Of a stretch of 17,347 bases of DNA, positions 7,910 to 14,051 are shown in pieces. Origin of the DNA: Pseudomonadota bacterium. Its GTDB lineage: Bacteria; Pseudomonadota; Gammaproteobacteria; Xanthomonadales; Xanthomonadaceae. The stretch lies in the NCBI GenBank assembly GCA_023439425.1, contig JAEXNZ010000332.1:1-17347 (forward strand), read 5' to 3'. A program made the translations under genes and the position numbers. The notes under the pieces were generated by a model. It saw only the letters and a list, made by a program, of their open reading frames with translations, searched no databases and was not told the origin of the DNA. Position 1 is the first letter of the stretch. Each line of letters opens with the position of its first letter.

Positions 7910-9016
7910 TCAACGCCCGCTCTTCACCTCGGTCCACAGGCGGGTATACAGCTTGTCCACGTCCGGCGGATTGACCGAATAGGTGAACATCTTCGCGGCC
8001 ACGTCGGCTGGCGGGTAGATGGTGGGATCGTTGCGGATTGCTTCGTCCACCAGCGGCGTGGCCGCACTCACCGGGTTGGCGTAGTGAATGAAGTCGGTGT
8101 TGGCCGCGGCGACCTTCGGGTCGAGCAGGTAGTTGATGAACGCATACGCCGCTTCCGGATGCTTGGCATCCTTCGGAATGGCAAGCATGTCGAACCACTG
8201 CGGTGCGCCTTCCTTCAGAATCGAATAGGCCACGGTCACGCCATTATCGGCTTCCTCGGCGCGGTCACGGGCCTGGATGATGTCGCCCGACCAGCCCACC
8301 ACCAGGCAGGTACCGCCGTTGGCGAGCGAGCCCACGTACTGCGAGGAATGGAACTGCTGCACGTAAGGACGGATGCTCTTGAGCAGGTCCGCCGCCTTCT
8401 GGATCACGGCCGGGTCGTGGCTGTGCGGATCTTCGCCCAGGTAATGCAACGCGATCGGAATCATGTCCGCCGGGGTATCCAGGATGGTGATCCCGCAGTC
8501 CTTCATCTTGGCGATGTTTTCAGGCTTGAACACCAGGTCCCAGCTGTTGGCGATCTCGGTGCTGCCACCGAAGCGCTCCTTCAGCATGTCCACGTTGTAG
8601 CCGATGCCGGTGGTGCCGATCATGTACGGCACGCCGTACTTGTTGTCCGGATCCTGCTGCGCGATGCGCTTCATCATGTCCGGATCAAGATTGGCCAGGT
8701 TCGGGATCTTGCTCTTGTCCAGCGGCAGGAACCCGCCGGCCTGTATCTGGCGACCGAAGAAGTTCAGCGTAGGCACGACCACGTCGTAGCCGCTGTCGCC
8801 GGCCAGCAGTTTGGTCTCCACCATCTCGTCGCTGTCGAATACGTCATAGGTCACCTTGATGCCGGTGGCCTTCTCGAAGTTCGGAATGGTGTCTTCGGCG
8901 ATGTAGTCGCTGTAGTTGTAGACGTTGAGCACCTTGCTGTCTTCCTGTTTGGCACCGCCACCGCAGGCGCTGAGCAGGGAAACGGCAATGCCGAGGGTCA
9001 GGATTCGCAGCTTCAT
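7910..9016 (-). CDS. potF: PotF-like putrescine-binding lipoprotein of the ABC importer
   Basis: This 368-residue extracytoplasmic binding protein delivers putrescine to the PotGHI importer. The start ATG at 9016 has GGAG a few bases upstream; a longer in-frame start at 9040 would put residues before the signal and is less likely. The N-terminus is a lipoprotein signal with lipobox LLSAC (Cys18), so it is probably membrane-tethered, unlike the soluble E. coli PotF. Mature sequence shows the PotD/PotF pattern: NVYNYSDYIAEDTIPNFEKATGI at the start, TKLLAGDSGYDVVVPT, GTTGIGYN, and WFDMLAIPKDAKHPEAAYAF near the end. The Trp of the E. coli binding-site WSDY is Tyr here; the downstream FD of WFDML is kept. 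It lies just downstream of the puuA-like gene, which supports a putrescine role. Confidence 0.93.
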   Translation of the reverse strand: MKLRILTLGIAVSLLSACGGGAKQEDSKVLNVYNYSDYIAEDTIPNFEKATGIKVTYDVFDSDEMVETKLLAGDSGYDVVVPTLNFFGRQIQAGGFLPLDKSKIPNLANLDPDMMKRIAQQDPDNKYGVPYMIGTTGIGYNVDMLKERFGGSTEIANSWDLVFKPENIAKMKDCGITILDTPADMIPIALHYLGEDPHSHDPAVIQKAADLLKSIRPYVQQFHSSQYVGSLANGGTCLVVGWSGDIIQARDRAEEADNGVTVAYSILKEGAPQWFDMLAIPKDAKHPEAAYAFINYLLDPKVAAANTDFIHYANPVSAATPLVDEAIRNDPTIYPPADVAAKMFTYSVNPPDVDKLYTRLWTEVKSGR

Positions 9017-9122
9017 CGGGGTCTCCACGGGTCGAAGCAAAGTGGGGGAACCGGGTGGACCGGCAAGAACGGGGTCAGCCTAACGGCCAAGTACGCATTT
9101 TCCCAGCCCGGAGGGCCGGCGG
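9017..9122 (-). other. Gap between the puuA-like gene and potF
   Basis: A 7-bp stem with a UCC loop (CCGGCCC-TCC-GGGCTGG on the minus strand, one G-U pair) follows the synthetase stop at about 9098-9114. It lacks a T-tract, so it may be a processing or attenuation hairpin rather than a terminator. No clear promoter for potF is seen, so potF may be read from the synthetase transcript. Confidence 0.35.
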
Positions 9123-10541
9123 CTACACATTCAGCAGCAGAAACTCGCGCTCCCAGGAGCTGATCACCCGGAAGAAGGTCTCGTATTCCTTGCGCTTGAC
9201 CGACACGTAGGCGCGGCAGAAGCGTTCGCCCAGCATCTGCTGCAGGGCGGGACAGCCTTCCAGCCCGTCCAGCGCCTCGCCCAGCGAGCGCGGCAGGTCG
9301 TAGCCCAGCTCCTTGGCGCTGCCGCTGACCGGTGCCGTCGGCGCGCCCTGCTCGCGAATGCCGAGCAGGCCTGCGGCCAGCGTGGCGGCCATGGCCAGGT
9401 ACGGGTTGGCGTCGGAACCGGCGAAGCGGCTTTCCACGCGCATGTTTTCCTGCGTGTCCATCGGCACACGCAGGCCACAGGTGCGGTTGTCGAAGCCCCA
9501 GTGCACATTGCTCGGCGACACCTCGCCGAACACCAGGCGACGGTAGGAATTCACGTTCGGCGCGAAGAACGCCATTGCCATCGGCACATATTTCTGCAGA
9601 CCGGCCAGATAGTGGCCGAAGATCGGACTGAATTCCTCGCCCCCCACATCACCACTGAACACATTGTGCCCGTCGCTGATCCGCAGCAGGCTCTGGTGGA
9701 TGTGCATGGCGCTGCCCGGCTCGGTTTCCATCGGCTTGGCCAGGAAGGTGGCGTACACCCCGTGCCGCATCGCCGACTCGCGCATGGTGCGCTTGAACAG
9801 GAACACCTGGTCGGCCAGGTCCATCGCATCGGCATGGGTGAAGTTGACTTCCAGCTGCGCCGCGCCGGATTCGTGGATCAACGTATCCACGTCCAGCTTC
9901 ATCGCGTCGCAGTAGTCATACATCAGGTCGAGGATCGGGTCGAACTCGTTGACCGCGTCGATGGAGTACGACTGCCGCGCCGTTTCCGGGCGACCCGAGC
10001 GCCCGGCCGGCGGCAGCAACGGGAAATCCGGGTCGGTGTTCTTCTGCACCAGGAAGAACTCCAGCTCCGGCGCGACCACCGGGCGCAGGCCCAGTTCGGC
10101 GTAGGCATCCAATACCCGCCGCAGCACGTTGCGCGGGGCCAGCTCGTGCGGCTCGCCGTGCTTGGTGTAGCAGTCATGGATGACCTGGGCGGTCGGGTCC
10201 GTGGCCCAGGGCACCATGCGCACGGTGTCCGGGTCCGGGCGCAGGATCATGTCCGAATCCGACGGTGAGGTCAGCTCGTAATAGTCGTCCGGGAATTCAC
10301 CGGTGACGGTGGTGGCGAAGATGCCCTCCGGCAGCCGTGTACCGTAATCGTGCGAGAACTTGTCGGCGGGAATGATCTTGCCGCGTGCGTTGCCGGTGAT
10401 GTCCGGCACCAGGCACTCCACCTCGGTGATCCGACGCTCCTTGAGCCAGCGCAGCAGCGCGCTCTCTTCCGGTGCCGGCGAGGCGGCGGCGGTCCTGCGC
10501 GCGGTAGTGGCGGGTTTTCGCGGGCGCGGTCGGGTGGTCAT
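9123..10541 (-). CDS. puuA: Gamma-glutamylputrescine synthetase-type glutamine synthetase family protein
   Basis: This 472-residue cytoplasmic ligase of the glutamine synthetase superfamily probably joins glutamate to putrescine with ATP, the first step of the Puu pathway. E. coli PuuA has the same length. The glutamine synthetase catalytic core is clear: metal ligands E159 and E161 in APELEFFL, E224 and E231 in HESGAAQLEVN, H280 in GSAMHIHQS, and E370 in MRVESRFAGSDANPYLAMA. The C-terminus FLLLNV lacks the adenylylation-site Tyr region of housekeeping GlnA. A basic Pro/Arg/Ala-rich tail (about residues 1-25) precedes the beta-grasp domain. ATG 10541 is chosen because homology starts soon after; it has no good ribosome binding site of its own (see the leader ORF at 10538-10582). 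Flanking potF and the divergent puuB-like gene support a putrescine substrate. Other polyamines or ethanolamine remain possible. Confidence 0.88.
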   Translation of the reverse strand: MTTRPRPRKPATTARRTAAASPAPEESALLRWLKERRITEVECLVPDITGNARGKIIPADKFSHDYGTRLPEGIFATTVTGEFPDDYYELTSPSDSDMILRPDPDTVRMVPWATDPTAQVIHDCYTKHGEPHELAPRNVLRRVLDAYAELGLRPVVAPELEFFLVQKNTDPDFPLLPPAGRSGRPETARQSYSIDAVNEFDPILDLMYDYCDAMKLDVDTLIHESGAAQLEVNFTHADAMDLADQVFLFKRTMRESAMRHGVYATFLAKPMETEPGSAMHIHQSLLRISDGHNVFSGDVGGEEFSPIFGHYLAGLQKYVPMAMAFFAPNVNSYRRLVFGEVSPSNVHWGFDNRTCGLRVPMDTQENMRVESRFAGSDANPYLAMAATLAAGLLGIREQGAPTAPVSGSAKELGYDLPRSLGEALDGLEGCPALQQMLGERFCRAYVSVKRKEYETFFRVISSWEREFLLLNV

Positions 10542-10582
10542 GTCCGGCACGGTAACCCCGCCCGGGCGAGACAGGCAAGCAT
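10538..10582 (-). CDS. Putative 14-residue leader peptide coupled to the synthetase gene
   Basis: On the minus strand a small ORF encodes MLACLARAGLPCRT and stops at a TGA that overlaps the synthetase ATG (ATGA). A perfect AGGAGG (10599-10594) lies 11 bases before its ATG, whereas the synthetase start has no Shine-Dalgarno sequence of its own. This arrangement would make synthetase translation depend on ribosomes ending the leader. No conservation data are available here, and the spacing is a little long, so it remains a hypothesis. Confidence 0.4.
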   Translation of the reverse strand: MLACLARAGLPCRT

Positions 10583-10655
10583 CGTCGCGCAGACCTCCTC
10601 TTCGCGTCTGATGCTGGCAAGCTCTCGGCATGAGCCGCCCCCCTGCCCCCGCTGC
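10542..10655. promoter_or_regulatory. Divergent control region of the puuA- and puuB-like genes
   Basis: Only 114 bases separate the two oppositely transcribed start codons, so promoters and any polyamine-responsive operator for both genes must lie here or within the 5' coding ends. A TTGCCT/TTACCG pair with a 17-base spacer (10555-10583 region, minus strand) is the nearest thing to a promoter, but it would start transcription almost at the ATG. No clear operator palindrome is visible. Confidence 0.35.
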
Positions 10656-11951
10656 ATGACCCTGGCACGTCCCGCCGGGGAGCCGCATGCGCCCAGCTGG
10701 TACGCCGCCAGCGTGCCGGACGTGCCTTTGCGCCCTGCCCTGCGCGGCGACACCCAGGCCGATGTGTGCGTGCTGGGGGCTGGCTACACCGGGCTTTCTG
10801 CGGCGCTGTCGCTGGCCGAGCGCGGATATCGGGTCACCGTGCTGGAAGCGCAGCGGGTCGGCTGGGGGGCATCGGGTCGCAATGGTGGCCAGGCCATCGT
10901 GGGCTTTGGCTGTGAGGTGGACACGCTGGAACGGCTGGTCGGCAAGATCGACGCGCGCGCGTTGTTCGACTATTCGCGCGAGGGCATGGCCCTGCTGCGC
11001 CGACGCCTTCAGCATTACCAGATCGCCTGCGACTGGCGCGACGGGCATGCCAGCGTACCGATCAATGCTCGTCAGGAACGCGAACTGCGACGTGGCATGC
11101 AGCGGCTGGTGGACCACTACGACTACCCGCTGAAATGGTGGGACCGCGAGCAACTGCGCGAGCGGCTGGACAGTCCGCGCTATCGCGGCGCGATGTTTGA
11201 CGTTGCCAGCGGTCATCTGCACCCACTCGCCTACGCCCAAGGCCTGGCCCGGGCGGCTGAATGTCTCGGCGTGGTCATCCACGAAGCCAGTCCCGTGCAG
11301 CATCTGGTGCGCGGTGCCCAACCGCAGTTGCGCACCGCAGAAGGCAGCATACGCGCCGACCACGTGGTGATCGCCGGCAATGCCCTGCTGAGCGGCATCG
11401 CTCCGGAGCTGGAGTCGCGGATCATGCCGGTCGGCACCTACATCGGGGCCACGCCGGTGCTGGGCGAGGAGCGCGCGCGCAGCCTGATCCGCAATGACAT
11501 GGCGGTGGCCGATGTCAGCTGGGCACTGGACTATTTCAAGTTGAGTGCCGACCATCGGTTGCTGTTTGGTGGACGCGCCAGCTATTCCGCCCTGCCCCCG
11601 CCCGGCCTGCGCGGGGTGATGACCCGACGCATGCATCATGTGTTCCCGCAGCTGAGAGACGTGGGCTTGGAACAGGTCTGGGGCGGCTTCGTCGACATCA
11701 CCCGCAACCGCGCCCCGCATTGGGGCCGGTTGACCCCTAACGTGTACTTCGCCCAGGGCTTCTCCGGGCATGGCGTGGCCGCCACCGGCCTGGCCGGCGA
11801 GGTGATCGCCGCTGCGATAGCCGGGCAGAATGAGCGTCTGGATGCCTTCGCGCGGATTCCGCACCGTCGCTTCCCGGGGGGACCACTGCTGCGCACGCCG
11901 CTGCTGGTTGCGGCAATGTCCTGGTACAAACTGCGTGATGTGTTGTGGTGA
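10656..11951 (+). CDS. puuB: Gamma-glutamylputrescine oxidase-type FAD-dependent oxidoreductase
   Basis: This 431-residue DAO-fold flavoprotein likely oxidises gamma-glutamylputrescine to the aldehyde, releasing ammonia and H2O2, the second step of the Puu pathway. E. coli PuuB has about 426 residues and a similar layout: WYAAS near the N-terminus, the FAD dinucleotide motif DVCVLGAGYTGLSAA (G41, G43, G46), an acidic end of the second strand at E64, GWGASGRNGGQ (about 69-79), GHLHPLAYAQGL, a second FAD segment near YFAQGFSGHGVA, and the C-terminal PFPGG-like RFPGGPLLRTPLLVAAMSWYKLRD. The ATG at 10656 fits the family N-terminus but has only C-rich sequence before it rather than a Shine-Dalgarno site. 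It is divergent from the puuA-like gene and 12 bases ahead of the MASE1 gene. Aldehyde dehydrogenase (PuuC) and hydrolase (PuuD) genes are not in the window. Confidence 0.9.
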   Translation: MTLARPAGEPHAPSWYAASVPDVPLRPALRGDTQADVCVLGAGYTGLSAALSLAERGYRVTVLEAQRVGWGASGRNGGQAIVGFGCEVDTLERLVGKIDARALFDYSREGMALLRRRLQHYQIACDWRDGHASVPINARQERELRRGMQRLVDHYDYPLKWWDREQLRERLDSPRYRGAMFDVASGHLHPLAYAQGLARAAECLGVVIHEASPVQHLVRGAQPQLRTAEGSIRADHVVIAGNALLSGIAPELESRIMPVGTYIGATPVLGEERARSLIRNDMAVADVSWALDYFKLSADHRLLFGGRASYSALPPPGLRGVMTRRMHHVFPQLRDVGLEQVWGGFVDITRNRAPHWGRLTPNVYFAQGFSGHGVAATGLAGEVIAAAIAGQNERLDAFARIPHRRFPGGPLLRTPLLVAAMSWYKLRDVLW

Positions 11952-11963
11952 CTCTGGAATGGG

Positions 11964-13538
11964 ATGACAGGACGTGACATGAAGTCAGGCAACGTGAAGC
12001 AGGGACTGTTACTGGCCGGGGTGTACGCCATGGCCTGTTGGGGGCTGTGGCACCTGTCGGTGGACCAGTTCTTCCTTCCCGCCGGGCTGCGGGTAGCGGC
12101 GCTGATCGTGGTGCCACCGCGCCTGTGGCCATATCTGCTGCTGGGTGAGTACGCCTACTTCGCACGCCTGCGCGGGCCGATGGTGGACACTCATGGACTG
12201 GCCTGGGCCGTGACGGGATCAGCGGTACTGATGCCGGCGGTAATGGGCGTGGTGCACCTGCATCGCCACATGATCGCCGCGCGCAATGAACTGTGGCTGC
12301 CTTCGGTGGCGGCGCTGGCATCGGCGGTCACCTGCGTGCTGAAGCTGCTGTCCATTCACCTGCTATGGCCGACACCCCCGGACGCGCCGGTGCTGCATCA
12401 GGCCACCGTGTACCTGATCGGTGATTTCACCGCGATTCTGACACTGGCCCCGCTCGCGCTGCTGTGGATCCGGCGCTCAGCCACAGTGTGGTCGCGACGG
12501 ATCGCCCCGCGCAGCGCCGCAGCCGCCTGCATCCTGTTGGGGACGGGTCTGGCCGCCGCGCTGTTGCCTGCCAATCTCGCCGAGTTGCGCGCGGGCCTGC
12601 TGCTGCTCATGGCCCTGCCCGCGATTGGCCTCACAGTGCTGCATGGTTGGCGTGGCGCGGCCATCGCGGTGCCATTCTGGAGCACTGTCACCGCCTTCAG
12701 CATGCACAGCACTGGCCTGCCGGGTTCCTTCGACGCCAGCACCTACGCCTGGCAGCAGCACCTGTCGCTGTACGGCGTGGCCCTGCTTAGCCTGGGAGCC
12801 AGTCTCAGCTACTACCACCGGCAATACCGGACGCGCACACGAAGCGAACAGCAGGTGCTGGCGCAGTCACGCGCGGCACTGCATGCAAGCGAAGTGGCGT
12901 TGCGCCACCGTGCGCAGCAGATGCGACGGGTCGGCGAAGGCATCGATCTCTCGCACGCGCAGATGGTGCAGTGGCTGCGGGCGCATGGCCATTCGCGGCT
13001 GGCGGACAGCCTGCTGCACACCGCTGAAGTCTGTTCAAGGCAGTTCCGTGCGCAGACCAGCATGGTGTACCCGGCCGCGCTGGAGCAGATCGGCCTGTAC
13101 CTGGCGCTGCAGACCAGCGGCATCGGCCAGGAATGGGAACGCAGCTACCGCGTACTGCCGCCGCGCTTCGGCGGTGACCCGTGTCGGCTGAGCGTGGACC
13201 TGCAGCTGGCCGCGTACCGCACCCTGACCGATGCAGTGTCGCTGCTGCTCGAGCACGAGCCGGGCCAGCTGCAGGTGCGCGCGCGGTGCGGGCAGCTGCG
13301 GCAGATGCGGGGACTGATGATGACGCTGCGCCTGCTTGATCCGGCGCAGACCATCAGCACTGCAACCACCGTGCTGGCGATCGAGCGGCTCAGCGCTCGC
13401 ATCCGGGCCTATGGCGGTCGGATCGAGTGCAGGGGGCGCTGCATCCGGGTGGTGCTGCAGGAGCCCGTACGGGTCCCCGCGATGTCCTCGCACGAATATC
13501 AGAATCGTTTCAAAGCCGTCAGCCACACGCGGGATTAG
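11964..13538 (+). CDS. MASE1 membrane sensor protein with a degenerate NarX-type histidine-kinase module
   Basis: This 524-residue inner-membrane protein has a hydrophobic N-terminal half (about 12-285, roughly eight segments) that matches the MASE1 sensor domain: FLPAGLRVAALIVVPPRLWP near the start and VYLIGDFTAILTLAPLALL near 149-167. A predicted coiled coil (about 290-325) leads to a cytoplasmic part that follows the HisKA_3/HATPase_c plan: MVYPAALEQIGLYLAL aligns with the usual LRPPALEELGL, AAYRTLTDAVSLLLEHE with the YRIVQEALTNALKHA N-box helix, and IERLSARIRAYGGRIECR with the final MRERVELLGG segment. The phospho-acceptor His-Asp of the H-box, the N-box Asn, the G1 DxGxG and the G2 glycines are not recognisable, so it is probably catalytically dead. 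The start may be ATG 11964 or 11979. It lies 12 bases after the puuB-like gene and may be cotranscribed. The signal it senses is unknown. Confidence 0.75.
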   Translation: MTGRDMKSGNVKQGLLLAGVYAMACWGLWHLSVDQFFLPAGLRVAALIVVPPRLWPYLLLGEYAYFARLRGPMVDTHGLAWAVTGSAVLMPAVMGVVHLHRHMIAARNELWLPSVAALASAVTCVLKLLSIHLLWPTPPDAPVLHQATVYLIGDFTAILTLAPLALLWIRRSATVWSRRIAPRSAAAACILLGTGLAAALLPANLAELRAGLLLLMALPAIGLTVLHGWRGAAIAVPFWSTVTAFSMHSTGLPGSFDASTYAWQQHLSLYGVALLSLGASLSYYHRQYRTRTRSEQQVLAQSRAALHASEVALRHRAQQMRRVGEGIDLSHAQMVQWLRAHGHSRLADSLLHTAEVCSRQFRAQTSMVYPAALEQIGLYLALQTSGIGQEWERSYRVLPPRFGGDPCRLSVDLQLAAYRTLTDAVSLLLEHEPGQLQVRARCGQLRQMRGLMMTLRLLDPAQTISTATTVLAIERLSARIRAYGGRIECRGRCIRVVLQEPVRVPAMSSHEYQNRFKAVSHTRD

Positions 13539-13557
13539 CCTTTATTTCACGCGACGA

Positions 13558-13572
13558 GCACGGCATCCGTGC
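13558..13572 (+). other. Hairpin after the MASE1 gene
   Basis: GCACGG-CAT-CCGTGC forms a 6-bp stem with a 3-base loop about 20 bases after the MASE1 stop. No T-tract follows, so it could slow decay or attenuate transcription rather than terminate it. It lacks the GTAG head of the other palindromes. Confidence 0.4.
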
Positions 13573-13609
13573 CGCGCGGACATTCAGAGGCCCCGTGGAG
13601 GCAGCCGGC

Positions 13610-13900
13610 GTGACGGTGGACGACTTACGTGTGTGCGGGTTCCAGAGCGATGAAATCGCGTACTACCAGGTCAAGGACGCAACCGGCCGGGTGATTGTGT
13701 ATTTCGCCAACGCCGGTCATCTGTTCTGGGCGATTCCGGCAGGCGCGGTTTCTGCACGCACCTCGTTGCCGTCATGGCGGCTGAAGACCGCGCCGGACGC
13801 GGTGCCGATTGTTGTCTATCGCAATCCGCGCTTTTCGCTGGTGCTGTACGACGACGGCAAGGTGCCGGTGTGGTCGGTGGAACTTCCAGAGACCCTGTAG
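13610..13900 (+). CDS. Small protein of unknown function
   Basis: I do not recognise this product. With a GTG start at 13610 (GGAGG eight bases upstream) it has 96 residues, MTVDDLRVCGFQSDEIAYY through WSVELPETL. An in-frame GTG at 13595 and a much longer start at 13427 inside the MASE1 gene are alternatives; the residues encoded before about 13595 look like a shadow of the MASE1 frame. The sequence has no signal peptide or long membrane segment; it is rich in beta-forming and aromatic residues (RVIVYFANAGHLFWAIP, PIVVYRNPRFSLVLYDDGK), suggesting a small beta-rich cytoplasmic domain. It sits between two signalling genes on the same strand. Its stop TAG is embedded in a GTAG palindrome. Codon use and frame length make it likely to be real. 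Confidence 0.6.
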   Translation: MTVDDLRVCGFQSDEIAYYQVKDATGRVIVYFANAGHLFWAIPAGAVSARTSLPSWRLKTAPDAVPIVVYRNPRFSLVLYDDGKVPVWSVELPETL

Positions 13901-13920
13901 AGCCACGCCCTGCGTGGCTG
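13897..13920 (+). repeat. SMAG-like repetitive extragenic palindrome (GTAG head)
   Basis: GTAG is followed by AGCCACGC-CCT-GCGTGGCT, an 8-bp stem (13901-13908 with 13912-13919). A GTAG tetranucleotide at the stem foot is the hallmark of SMAG elements of Stenotrophomonas. The head overlaps the TAG stop of the preceding small gene. Confidence 0.75.
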
Positions 13921-13989
13921 CTCCATGCGACACATTCCGTGAGCTTCAGTGAGAAATGTGAAAGCCTGCGCAGATTCAGAATTTGCCCC

Positions 13990-14016
13990 TAAAGTCCCTC
14001 GCTGACTGGCCGCTAC
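13990..14016 (+). promoter_or_regulatory. Sigma-28 (FliA) promoter for the diguanylate cyclase
   Basis: TAAAGTCC (13990-13997), 11 bases, then GCCGCTAC (14009-14016). The E. coli FliA consensus is TAAAGTTT-N11-GCCGATAA; 12 of 16 positions match and the spacer is exact. The implied start near 14025 gives a leader of about 27 bases to the ATG at 14052 and excludes the TTG start at 13983. No competing sigma-70 promoter is evident in the gap 13921-14051. Confidence 0.65.
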
Positions 14017-14051
14017 CAAACCTGAACCACCCGGAATCGAGCGAACCAAAC

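Noticed and set aside
8084..9163. 359-residue plus-strand frame over potF
   Set aside because: It is a shadow of potF with no recognisable motif; potF motifs and lipobox are clear on the minus strand.
10542..11864. Long upstream extension of the synthetase frame (913 residues)
   Set aside because: It is antisense to the puuB-like gene and shows no domain pattern; the glutamine synthetase homology starts after ATG 10541.
13983..14051. TTG start 23 codons upstream for the cyclase
   Set aside because: It would place the start before the sigma-28-like promoter; the added residues carry no domain.
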